From positions 1 through 64,000 of the forward strand of contig CANLIC010000005.1 in assembly GCA_947491025.1 (NCBI GenBank): 64,000 nt of DNA. Direction: 5' to 3'. Source of the DNA: Myxococcales bacterium (GTDB taxonomy: Bacteria > Myxococcota_A > UBA9042). Made by a program: the position numbers and the translations under genes. Positions 55,005 to 63,081 of the stretch are shown piece after piece. Numbering within the stretch: position 1 is the stretch's first letter; every line of letters begins with the position of its first letter. The notes under the pieces are model-generated. The model saw nothing but the letters and a program-made list of their open reading frames with translations. It ran no database searches and had not been told where the DNA came from.

Positions 55005-56462
55005 CTAGGTCGCGGAGAGATCGGCGACGGGGACGCCGACCTCCATCGCGCCGACCTGGACCCGGGCCTGCTTGCCTTGGACGGCGACGACGACCGCTTC
55101 GCGCCCGGCGAGCAGGCCGCTGCGCAGAATCACCTTCGAACCCGGTCCAATCGCGCCCTTGGGCGCCACCGGTGTCACGGCTGGCCCGAGCTCGTAGGGC
55201 CGCTTTCTGCCGCCGAAGTCGCCTCGCGGCGGCTGGCGATCGCCGCCGGGTCCGTGGTCGGGGCGGCCCGGCGGGCGGCGATCGCCCTGGCCACGTCCCG
55301 GGCCGTCGGCGTGACCCGCTTGGGTGCGCTCACCGTCGTGCGGGCGGCCTGGGCCCTGGCGACCCGGCGCGGGCCGAGTGTCGGCGTGGGTCGGCGGGCG
55401 ATCGTGGCCTGCCATTGGGCCTTGTGGGCGCGCAGGCGGACGCGGTGGCGGGCGTGGCGGCGCGCCGGACTGCTGCAAGATCTCCATGGCGCGACGGGCG
55501 GCGACGTCGATCGGGTCAGGCGACGCCGAACCGGGCGCAGCGACGGCGGGCCTCGACTGGGGGCCCCGCCCCATCGGCAGAGGCCGCGGGTCAGCGTCGC
55601 CCGGGGCCTGCCGGGGGGGCCGCTCGGCGCGCGGCGGCGGCGCGATCTTGGCGGGCCGCGGCGGCGCGGGCGGCGGCTGGCGCTTGGCCGGGCGTCTTTC
55701 GGCAGCCAGGGCGCCGTCACCGCTGGCGGCGGGACCCGGGTCCTCCGTCTGGCGCGGCTCGCCAGGCGCAGCTTCGGCGTCGCTCGGCGTCGCTGGCGTC
55801 GCTGGCGTCGCGGCGGCGACAAGGGCGTCGGCCTCGGCGAGGATCGGCCCAATCGTCGGCCACGTCGCCTGCAGAAATCCAGCAAGCGCTTCGGAGATGG
55901 CCGCGCCGAGGTCGATCGCCTCGGCCGATGAAAGTGACTGCTCCAGGCGCAGCGAAGCGGCTCCGATGGTCAGCGCTGCGGCTTCCGCCGGCGGGGCGAA
56001 GGCGCGGCCCTCGGCCTCGAGGCCGACGTAGCCCTCGGCGTGACGCTGCGCCACCTCACGGTCGAAACGGGCTGCCGCCGGCAAGTCGACGAAGAAGGTC
56101 ACGGCGACGGCGTCCAGGCGCACGCCGAGGCGGAGGTGACCGAGCTCCGGATAGGCGGCGTCGGCGTCGGCGTCGAGCGCCTGAAAGCGGGTCCGGGCCC
56201 CAGCAAGGCGGACCAGCGCCACCTCTTGGTAGGCCACCTCACGGCCGTTGTGGATGTGCGGGTGGTCGAGGGTGGCGGCGATCTCCACGCCTGGCGGCAG
56301 GGCGCCAAGCCCGGCGCACGTGGCGCGGTCGAGCAGGTCGCAGAGCCGCAGGCGAAGCTTCTGGCGCTGCAGGTTGAAGGCGTTGCTCGACGCCTTCTTG
56401 CCGGCATAGGGCGAGAAGTCCTCGGCCGCGAATGCGGAAAACGTCTCGTCGAGCAGCGCCAT
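55005..56462 (-). CDS. Protein with long disordered Pro/Arg region and C-terminal KOW-like domain
   Basis: This is a 485-residue protein. Residues 1-215 form an ordered domain (SPYAGKKASSNAFNLQRQKL, GVEIAATLDHPHIHNGREVA) that I do not recognise. Residues 216-430 are low complexity, rich in Pro, Arg, Ala and Gly. The last 55 residues (GSKVILRSGLLAGREAVVVA, KQARVQVGAMEVGVPVADL) resemble a KOW/NusG-like beta domain that binds RNA or ribosomes. Cytoplasmic. The upstream ilvE gene ends 54 bp away on the same strand, so they may be cotranscribed. Function unknown; an RNA-related role is inference. Confidence 0.65.
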   Translation of the reverse strand: MALLDETFSAFAAEDFSPYAGKKASSNAFNLQRQKLRLRLCDLLDRATCAGLGALPPGVEIAATLDHPHIHNGREVAYQEVALVRLAGARTRFQALDADADAAYPELGHLRLGVRLDAVAVTFFVDLPAAARFDREVAQRHAEGYVGLEAEGRAFAPPAEAAALTIGAASLRLEQSLSSAEAIDLGAAISEALAGFLQATWPTIGPILAEADALVAAATPATPATPSDAEAAPGEPRQTEDPGPAASGDGALAAERRPAKRQPPPAPPRPAKIAPPPRAERPPRQAPGDADPRPLPMGRGPQSRPAVAAPGSASPDPIDVAARRAMEILQQSGAPPRPPPRPPARPQGPMAGHDRPPTHADTRPAPGRQGPGRPHDGERTQAGHADGPGRGQGDRRPPGRPDHGPGGDRQPPRGDFGGRKRPYELGPAVTPVAPKGAIGPGSKVILRSGLLAGREAVVVAVQGKQARVQVGAMEVGVPVADLSAT

Positions 56463-56516
56463 GGTGATGTCAGCGGGGAGCGGGTGGTCGGGCCGGGCGG
56501 CGGAGGGTCGTGCGGC

Positions 56517-57449
56517 TCAGAGCGAGAAGGGGGTCAGCCAACGGGCGTAGCGGCTGTCCTCGCCGCGCGCGGCCCGGAAAAACGCGCTCTGCAGCTGCTC
56601 GGTGACCGGACCGCGCCGGCCAGCGCCGATGCGGCGGCGATCGATGGAGCGCACCGGCGTCACCTCGGCGGCGGTGCCGGTGAGGAAGACCTCGTCGGCG
56701 AGGTAGAGCTCGTCGCGGGCAAAGAAGCGCTCCTCGGTCGGGATGCCGGCGTCATGCGCCAGCTCGAGGATCGTCGCCCGCGTGATGCCGGCGAGGATGT
56801 TGGCCGAGAGCGGTGGTGTGATCAGCTTGCCGCGGCTGACCATGAACAGGTTCTCGCCAGTGGCCTCGGAAACAAAGCCCTGCTCGTTGAGCAAGATCGC
56901 CTCCTTGAAGCCATTGGCGATCGCCTCGCGCTTGGCGAGGATCGAGTTGATGTAGCCGCCCGTGAGCTTGGCCTTGGACATCACGCCGTTGTGGCTCGGC
57001 CGCCGCAACGACGAGATCTGGGTGTCGATGCCCTCGCGCATGCCTTCTTCGCCGAGGTAGGCGCCCCACTCCCAGGCCGCGATGAGGTAGTGGATCGGGT
57101 TGTTGGTGGCGCCGATGCCCATGGTGCCGGCGCCCAGGTACACGACCGGGCGCAGGTAGCCGGCGGCGAGGCCGTTGGCGCGCAAGGTCTCGACGCAGGC
57201 CTGCTCGAGCTGCGCTGCGCTGTAGTGCAGGTCCTGGAAGGTGATGAGGTGGCAGCTCTGCAGCAACCGCGCGATGTGCTCACGCAAGCGAAACACCGCG
57301 CCCTGACCCTCGCCGACGCGATACGCGCGGATGCCCTCGAAGGCGCCGAGCCCATAGTGGAAGGTGTGCGTCAGGTGGGGGAAGCGCGCCGCCTCCTCAT
57401 CGATGAGCTCGCCGTCACGCCAGACGCGAACCGGGGCTTTGGTCACCAT
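56517..57449 (-). CDS. ilvE: Branched-chain-amino-acid aminotransferase
   Basis: This is a 310-residue protein, the usual length. It is a fold-type IV PLP enzyme: FHYGLGAFEGIRAY, RPVVYLGAGTMGIG, SKAKLTGGYINSILAK (the PLP lysine is in the AKLTGGY segment), EAILLNEQGFVSEATGENLF and EVFLTGTAAEVTPV. It catalyses the last step of Val, Leu and Ile synthesis and the first of their degradation. ATG at 57449 follows GGAGG at close spacing. Cytoplasmic. Confidence 0.95.
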   Translation of the reverse strand: MVTKAPVRVWRDGELIDEEAARFPHLTHTFHYGLGAFEGIRAYRVGEGQGAVFRLREHIARLLQSCHLITFQDLHYSAAQLEQACVETLRANGLAAGYLRPVVYLGAGTMGIGATNNPIHYLIAAWEWGAYLGEEGMREGIDTQISSLRRPSHNGVMSKAKLTGGYINSILAKREAIANGFKEAILLNEQGFVSEATGENLFMVSRGKLITPPLSANILAGITRATILELAHDAGIPTEERFFARDELYLADEVFLTGTAAEVTPVRSIDRRRIGAGRRGPVTEQLQSAFFRAARGEDSRYARWLTPFSL

Positions 57450-57676
57450 CTTGCCTCCGAGCCGCGCGCGGCAGAACCGACCGGCCGGCGCCGGACGCTA
57501 GCGAAGCGCAAGCGGGTTGGCAACCGTGCCCAACTCGACCGTGCCGGCATGGTCGCGACGCTGCGTCCGCTGCGCCGGCGCCGCCTCATTCGTGGCGACT
57601 GCTGGGGCGATGGTCTTCGGTCCGCCGCAAGTCGCGCGGCACTTTGTGCTCCACTCGTGCCGATCGCTGGCGTCGG

Positions 57677-60600
57677 CTAGGGGACGTCCTTGGCGCAGCG
57701 GAAGCCGATCGAATGCCCGGCGGTCGTGAGGATGCTCTGCTTGCGCCGCCACGCCTCGGGCGCAGGCGGATCGGCCGCTGCCGCAAAGAACGAACTGCCG
57801 CGCAGCACCCGCGTCGTCCCAGCAGCCGGACCTTTCGGGTCCTTGGCCGGCGAGTTCGCGTAGTAGCTGCCGCCGTAGTAGTCCGCCGTCCACTCCCAGA
57901 CGTTGCCGATCAGGTCGCGCACGCCGAGCCCGGACTCGCCATCGGCCTTGCTGCCGACCCCGGCGGTGGTGCCGAGGCCGCAGCCGTGCTTGCCGCCCTC
58001 GGCGAGGACGGCGTAGGCGCAGGACGCCGGCGCCTCGCCCCAGGGGTAGGTGTGCTGGGTCGCCTGGCAGCCGGGCAGGTCGGTGTTGTCGGGGCAGCGG
58101 TTGCGGGCGGCGAACTCCCACTCGGCCTCCGTCGGCAGCCGCCCGCCAGCGAAGGCGCAGTATTGCACCGCCTGGTCCCAGGTGACTCCGTTGACCGGGT
58201 GGGCCTCCGCGCCGGCGCGGCCATAGTTGCAGAGGGCCTGGGATGTGGCCCAGACCACCTTCGGCGGCTCGCACTTGGCGGCGTCGACGCACGCCTTGTA
58301 GTCGGCGACCTTGACCTCGTGGCGGTCGAGCAGGAAGGCGCTGATCTGGACCAGGTGCGCTGGCGCCGCATCGCCTTGGCCGTCCTTGCCCATCCAGAAG
58401 CTGCCGGTCGGGTGGTAGATCTTGCCGCTCGGCACTGCCAGGCACTTGCCAGCGTGGCAAGCGTCGTCGCCGTTGACCCCGCCGCACCAGGTGCCATCGG
58501 CGAAGGTGGAATGGACGCAGCCTTTGTCCGGGTCGCAGCTGTCCTGGGTGCACGGGTTGGCGTCGTCGCAGCTGGCGAAGCTGGTGCCGTAGCAGGCGCC
58601 CTTGCCGCAGGACGTGTTGGCCCAAGGATCGCGCTTCTCGAGCCATTCCACGGTCTTGTTGGCCTCTCCCCCGCGGTGGCCAGCGAGCAAGAGGGCGCCG
58701 TCACGGTCCAGGGCGATGGCTGCGATGGCGTCCTCGCCCGGCCCGCCGGCGTAGAGCTCGGCCAGGTACTGCCCGGTCGGGCCGATCGGGACCAGCCAGC
58801 CTTCCTTCAGCGCCGGCGCGTCGTGTTGCTGGCTGCCGACCGCGAAGACCCGGCCGTCGCTCATGCCCAAGACGCCAAAATAGGCGTTGACGCCAGAGCT
58901 GCCGAGCGCCGACTGCCACAAAGCCTTGCCCGCCTCGTCGGTGGCGACGACCAGGCCCGCGGTGCCGCCCTCGTCGTTGGCCACGGTGCCGCCCAGGACC
59001 CAGCCGCCGACGCGCCGCGAGATGGCGAGGCAGCGCTCGTCAAACTCCGGCTCACCGACCAGCAGGCTCTGGCCCTGCTTGCCGTCGGGGCCAAAGCGCT
59101 GCAGCCACATGTCGGCCTTGCCGCCGACCTGCTGCGCCCGCCAGCCGCACGCCCAGAGGTCGCCGCCATGCGCCAGAACCGCCCGCAGCGCCTGGTCGCC
59201 GCCGCTGGACAGGGTCTCGACATCGCTGACGACGCCCGCCACGTCGAAGCGCGCGGTGAGTCCGGCGCTGCTGCCAGCGGCGCCGCTGTGGCCGACGACC
59301 CGCAGCAGGCCTTGGGCGTCGAGCGCGCCCGCCCAGGCGACCTGTTCGCCCGCGCTGCCAAAGGTCTGGCTCCACATCGGCGCGCCGAGGTCCGGTCCGA
59401 CGCGCTCCACCCAGGCGTCTTGAGCGTCGCTCGCGCCGCTGCCACCACCGATGACGGCGAGCGAGCCGTCGGGCCACTCGGCGGCGGCGTGGGCGGCGCG
59501 CTTGATGTTGACGTCGCCGCGCAGCGCTGAGGCGACGATGGCGCCGAGAGCGTCGCGTCGCTCCAGCTTGGCCTGGACCACGTTGTTGGCGCCGACCTGC
59601 TCGCCGACGGCGAAGGTACCGGCGCTCGCACGCACGACGAGGGCCCTCAACCCTGCGTGGCTGCCGACGGCGCCCTTGCTGTCGAAGAGCGCAGGCGATC
59701 CGCCCTTGCAGGTCGAGGCGACGCAGGCGTCGAGCGCGGTGCACGGCTGCTTGTCATCGCAAGCGCCGGCGAATGGGACCTGTGTGCAGCCGCTGCTCGG
59801 GCTGCAGAGACCCTGTGTACACGCCTTGCCGTCATCGCAGGCGGCGGGCGCCGCGGCGCATAGGCCCGACTGCCCGCAGTCGGCCGCGCCAAAGGCATCG
59901 ACGCGCGCCAGCCAGGCGGCGCTGACGGCGCCCTCGCGCGCCGCGCCGACCATCGCCAGGCCGTCGTCGCCGAGGCGCAGACCTGCCATCAGCGGGACGT
60001 CGGCGGCGGGCTTGCTGGTGCCGGGCAGCAGCGGCCGAAGGGCGTCCAGGGACTTCGGCGTCAGCAGGCCATCGAGGGGCGTCGCGGTCGCCATCCAGGG
60101 CGTGCGGGCGCCGACGCCGCCGGCGGTGCCGAGGGCCACCAACTCGCCGCCGCTGCGCTGGACCAAGGTGCTGAAGGTGAGTCCGCCGTTCGCCGTCGTC
60201 GTCCAGAACCAGCGGACGCGGCCGTTGCCGTCGAGGCGCACCAAGAGGCCCTCGGCCCCGGCGCCTGGGCCCGTGCGACGGTCGCCGGCGGCGAACGCGT
60301 CGCCCGTTGCGCCCGCCGCGAGCGTTGCGGCGTAGAGCCGGGCGCCGCCCGCGCCGAAGCCTTCGTAGGTCCGCTGCCAGAGGAGGCCGCCCGCCGCGTC
60401 GTGGCGCACGGCCCACGCTGTGGCGCCGCCCGCGCGGTGGCCGACGGCGATAGAGCCGCCCGCATCGCGCGCCACGGCGGCGAGCGCGTCTTCGCCCTTG
60501 CCGCCGGCAACGAAGCTCCACGCTACGTTGCCTGCGCCGTCGATGCCGACGACGTGTCCCTGGCCGGCGTCGCCGCCGCTGCCGCCGGTCACCGAGCGGA

Positions 60601-61396
60601 CGCCGACGGCGACCGACTCGCCGTTGACGGCCGCCGCGACGTCGTAGAGGCGGTCCGGTCCTTCGGCGTTGGCGATTTCCTTCTGCAGCAGCACGCCGCC
60701 GGCGGCGTCCAGCCGCATCCACAGCGCGTCGACCGTGCCGGCGCCGTTCTTGCGCTCGCCGACCGCGATGGCTCCGCCGTCGTCGAGCGGCGCGAGGCCA
60801 TGGAGCTCCTCGTCGCCGGTGCCACCGATCTCCTGCAGCGACACGAGCTTGCCGTCGACGCCCACCCGTACCCAGAGCACGTCGGTGCCGCCGTTCTTGC
60901 CGGGGGCGCTGCGGCCGACCGCGATGAGGCCGCCGGTTGGCACCGCCACGGCAGCGGCCAACGCGCGCTGGGCCGCGCCGGGGTCGAGCGCGACGCTGTA
61001 CAGGCCACCGGCGCCGCCTTGGCAGGGCGGCGGCAGTGAAGGTGTGGTGTCGGCGGGTGCTGCCCCGTCCTCACCGTCCGCGCCGCCTGGGCTGTCTCCG
61101 ACATCGACGGCGTCCGCCGTCTCTGCGTCCTCGCCGAGGGCGTCCGCCGCCCCTGTGTCCTCGCCGACGGCGTCGATGTCCGCGATTTCGCCAGCATCTT
61201 CGCCGTCGGTCGGCCCGCCGTCGGCGTCTGCCGCGGCATCGGCAGATCCGCCATCGCTTCCGCCGCCGTCGGCGTCAGCGCCGCTGGCGTCAGATGCGCC
61301 GAACGCCGAGGCGTCCAGAAAGTCGCGGCCACAAGCTGTGGCGAGCAGCGTGCATAGCAGGGTCAGCCATCGGATGAGCGTCGGCGATGGCCTCAT
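57677..61396 (-). CDS. Propeller lipoprotein with Cys cassettes and C-terminal SUMF1/FGE-fold domain
   Basis: This is a 1239-residue protein. The signal ends in LLATAC (Cys22). Residues 25-125 are Asp/Ala/Gly low complexity. Two blocks of beta-propeller-like repeats (GGLIAVGRSAPGKNGG, GGAIAVGERKNG) flank a Cys cassette (CDDGKACTQGLCSPSSGC). A second cassette (CDDANPCTQDSCDPDKGCVH) precedes residues 995-1239, a SUMF1 domain: GSFWMGKDGQGD, HPVNGVTWDQAVQYC, RLPTEAEWEFAARN, LIGNVWEWTADYYGG, RVLRGSSF. The final segment lacks the Cys pair of true formylglycine-generating enzymes, so a binding role is more likely than catalysis. The start overlaps the upstream TPR gene by four bases. Confidence 0.87.
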   Translation of the reverse strand: MRPSPTLIRWLTLLCTLLATACGRDFLDASAFGASDASGADADGGGSDGGSADAAADADGGPTDGEDAGEIADIDAVGEDTGAADALGEDAETADAVDVGDSPGGADGEDGAAPADTTPSLPPPCQGGAGGLYSVALDPGAAQRALAAAVAVPTGGLIAVGRSAPGKNGGTDVLWVRVGVDGKLVSLQEIGGTGDEELHGLAPLDDGGAIAVGERKNGAGTVDALWMRLDAAGGVLLQKEIANAEGPDRLYDVAAAVNGESVAVGVRSVTGGSGGDAGQGHVVGIDGAGNVAWSFVAGGKGEDALAAVARDAGGSIAVGHRAGGATAWAVRHDAAGGLLWQRTYEGFGAGGARLYAATLAAGATGDAFAAGDRRTGPGAGAEGLLVRLDGNGRVRWFWTTTANGGLTFSTLVQRSGGELVALGTAGGVGARTPWMATATPLDGLLTPKSLDALRPLLPGTSKPAADVPLMAGLRLGDDGLAMVGAAREGAVSAAWLARVDAFGAADCGQSGLCAAAPAACDDGKACTQGLCSPSSGCTQVPFAGACDDKQPCTALDACVASTCKGGSPALFDSKGAVGSHAGLRALVVRASAGTFAVGEQVGANNVVQAKLERRDALGAIVASALRGDVNIKRAAHAAAEWPDGSLAVIGGGSGASDAQDAWVERVGPDLGAPMWSQTFGSAGEQVAWAGALDAQGLLRVVGHSGAAGSSAGLTARFDVAGVVSDVETLSSGGDQALRAVLAHGGDLWACGWRAQQVGGKADMWLQRFGPDGKQGQSLLVGEPEFDERCLAISRRVGGWVLGGTVANDEGGTAGLVVATDEAGKALWQSALGSSGVNAYFGVLGMSDGRVFAVGSQQHDAPALKEGWLVPIGPTGQYLAELYAGGPGEDAIAAIALDRDGALLLAGHRGGEANKTVEWLEKRDPWANTSCGKGACYGTSFASCDDANPCTQDSCDPDKGCVHSTFADGTWCGGVNGDDACHAGKCLAVPSGKIYHPTGSFWMGKDGQGDAAPAHLVQISAFLLDRHEVKVADYKACVDAAKCEPPKVVWATSQALCNYGRAGAEAHPVNGVTWDQAVQYCAFAGGRLPTEAEWEFAARNRCPDNTDLPGCQATQHTYPWGEAPASCAYAVLAEGGKHGCGLGTTAGVGSKADGESGLGVRDLIGNVWEWTADYYGGSYYANSPAKDPKGPAAGTTRVLRGSSFFAAAADPPAPEAWRRKQSILTTAGHSIGFRCAKDVP

Positions 61397-62328
61397 CGCG
61401 CCGCCTCCACCGCCGCGCCGAAACGCAGGGCCAGCAGCGCGCCGCCGCCCGTGGGCACGAGCGTCGCCTGCACGCCTTCATTGTCGCGCAGCCAAAGCCA
61501 GGCGCCGCCAGCCGCCAAGAGCAGGCCGATGCCGCCGACCGCCACCGCGCGGTCGCGGGCGTCGTAGATGGCCGTTTGCCGGGTCCGGTAGTCGGCGTAG
61601 GTCAGGCCCACGATGGCGCCATCCGCGCCAAGGCGTGCCGTCGCGGCGTCGAGGTCGCCTTGATCGCTGCGGGCGCCGAGACCGGTCCAGCCGCCGTAAC
61701 CGATGGCCAGCGCGGCTGCGCCGCAGAGGCCGTAGGCCAGGGGTCGCTGCCAGGCGCTGGCCGGGGCCGGCCGCCGCACATCGAGCGGGGGCGCGGGCGT
61801 ACCGGCACCGTTGGCCTTGCCTGCCGGCAGTGCCCCATCTGGTGGGGCGCGCGGCGGAGTGGGTTCAGCGTCGCCGCCCTCGGCCGCACCGCCTGGCGCG
61901 CCGCCCTCGGTCGTGCCGGCTCCGCCGCGGCGGGCCTCCTTTTCGGTCTGCAAGCGGGCCCGCGTTTCTTGTACTTCCGTGAGGTGGACCTGCGCGCGCT
62001 TGCGCGACTCGTCGCTGATCGCCTCGAGGGCGAGGAACGTGCGGAAGTCGCGTTCGGCGTCGTCGAGCTCGAAGCCGCGCTGCTCGGCGCGGGCGGCGTT
62101 GAACAGGTATTCCGGAACCGGGTCGAGCCCATAGGCTTGATGGAAAAGGCGCGCCGCCTGGGCGTAGTCGCGGTTGCTGTAGTGAAAGCGCGCAAGGTCC
62201 ATCGCCGCCTTGGCGGCGGTCGGGTTGGCGACCGCTGCCCGCTCGGCCGGGGGCGCGGCGTGCGCAAGCCGAGGTTGCCCGGCGACGGTCGCCACGCACA
62301 CCACGCAAGCCAGCAAAGTTCTGGACAT
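61393..62328 (-). CDS. Periplasmic TPR-like protein with C-terminal membrane hairpin
   Basis: This is a 311-residue protein. ATG at 62328 follows GGAGG. A signal peptide ends at RLAHAAP. Residues 40-125 form two or three TPR-like helical pairs (ARFHYSNRDYAQAARLFHQA, PEYLFNAARAEQRGFELDDA). A Pro/Gly linker follows, then two hydrophobic segments (YGLCGAAALAIGYGGW and AVAVGGIGLLLAAGGAWLWL) about 65 residues apart. This layout is common in myxobacterial proteins of unknown function, often paired with large lipoproteins. Cotranscribed with the SUMF1-fold gene through an ATGA overlap. Confidence 0.75.
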   Translation of the reverse strand: MSRTLLACVVCVATVAGQPRLAHAAPPAERAAVANPTAAKAAMDLARFHYSNRDYAQAARLFHQAYGLDPVPEYLFNAARAEQRGFELDDAERDFRTFLALEAISDESRKRAQVHLTEVQETRARLQTEKEARRGGAGTTEGGAPGGAAEGGDAEPTPPRAPPDGALPAGKANGAGTPAPPLDVRRPAPASAWQRPLAYGLCGAAALAIGYGGWTGLGARSDQGDLDAATARLGADGAIVGLTYADYRTRQTAIYDARDRAVAVGGIGLLLAAGGAWLWLRDNEGVQATLVPTGGGALLALRFGAAVEAAR

Positions 62329-62637
62329 TCGCCTCCGCTCGGCGACCGGCCCTTGCCGGCCCTTGCCCGGCGCCTGCGCCCGCTCGTGGCGGACGGCGCA
62401 CCGCAACCCGCAGTGTCGAATACCCGTGTGCCCGCTGCAACCATCGGGTCAAGTGGTGGGGCAGCCTTCGGCGCGGCGCCTTGCATCTCATCCTAGGCAA
62501 GGGCGCCCGCCGCGCTGTCCTGACGACGGCGTTGCCGAGGGGGTCTGGCTTGGACTACACAGCGAGCACATGCCGGCGGCCCATGTGGGCATCGTGCGCG
62601 GGCTTCCGTACGCGACCAAAGGCTTGGCGAGGCGAGG
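62329..62637. other. Divergent intergenic region, nothing recognised
   Basis: This 309-bp region lies between the TPR-like gene and the YkgJ-family gene. It must contain promoters for both, but no convincing -35/-10 pair, operator or RNA is seen. Short frames in it are out of phase with both genes. Confidence 0.45.
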
Positions 62638-63036
62638 ATGAAGGCAGACGTCGAGTCCCCCTGCACCGGCTGCGGGGCCTGCTGCGCGCACTTTCGCGTG
62701 AGCTTCTATTGGGGTGAGGCCGACGACCATCCCGACGGCACGGTGCCGGCAGCGCTGACGGAGCGCATCAGCCCTTTTCTGGTGGCGATGCGCGGCACCC
62801 TCAGCGAACCGCCGCGCTGCGTTGCGTTGCAGGGCGAGGTCGGCGGCGAAGTCGGCTGCGCCATCTATGCCCAACGCTCGAGCAGCTGCCGTGAGCTCTT
62901 GCCCGGCGAAGACAAGTGCGTCCGGGCGCGCCAGCGCCACGGCCTGCCGCCGTTGACCGACGCGCAGATCGGCAAGCTCTCGGTGGATCACGACGCGCGC
63001 GGCCGCGCAGGCACCCACTCCGACAGCGCTCCTTGA
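62638..63036 (+). CDS. YkgJ-family cysteine-cluster protein
   Basis: This is a 132-residue protein. PCTGCGACCAHF gives the C-x2-C-x2-CC motif. PPRCVALQGEVGGEVGCAIY and RSSSCRELLPGEDKC supply the remaining cysteines of the family, thought to bind zinc or an iron-sulfur cluster. Length is usual. Cytoplasmic; the function of the family is not established. GAGGCGAGG directly precedes the ATG. Confidence 0.85.
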   Translation: MKADVESPCTGCGACCAHFRVSFYWGEADDHPDGTVPAALTERISPFLVAMRGTLSEPPRCVALQGEVGGEVGCAIYAQRSSSCRELLPGEDKCVRARQRHGLPPLTDAQIGKLSVDHDARGRAGTHSDSAP

Positions 63037-63081
63037 TCCAATGCTCGGGGGGCGGCACGCTCTGCAGCGGAGGTGGCCGTG

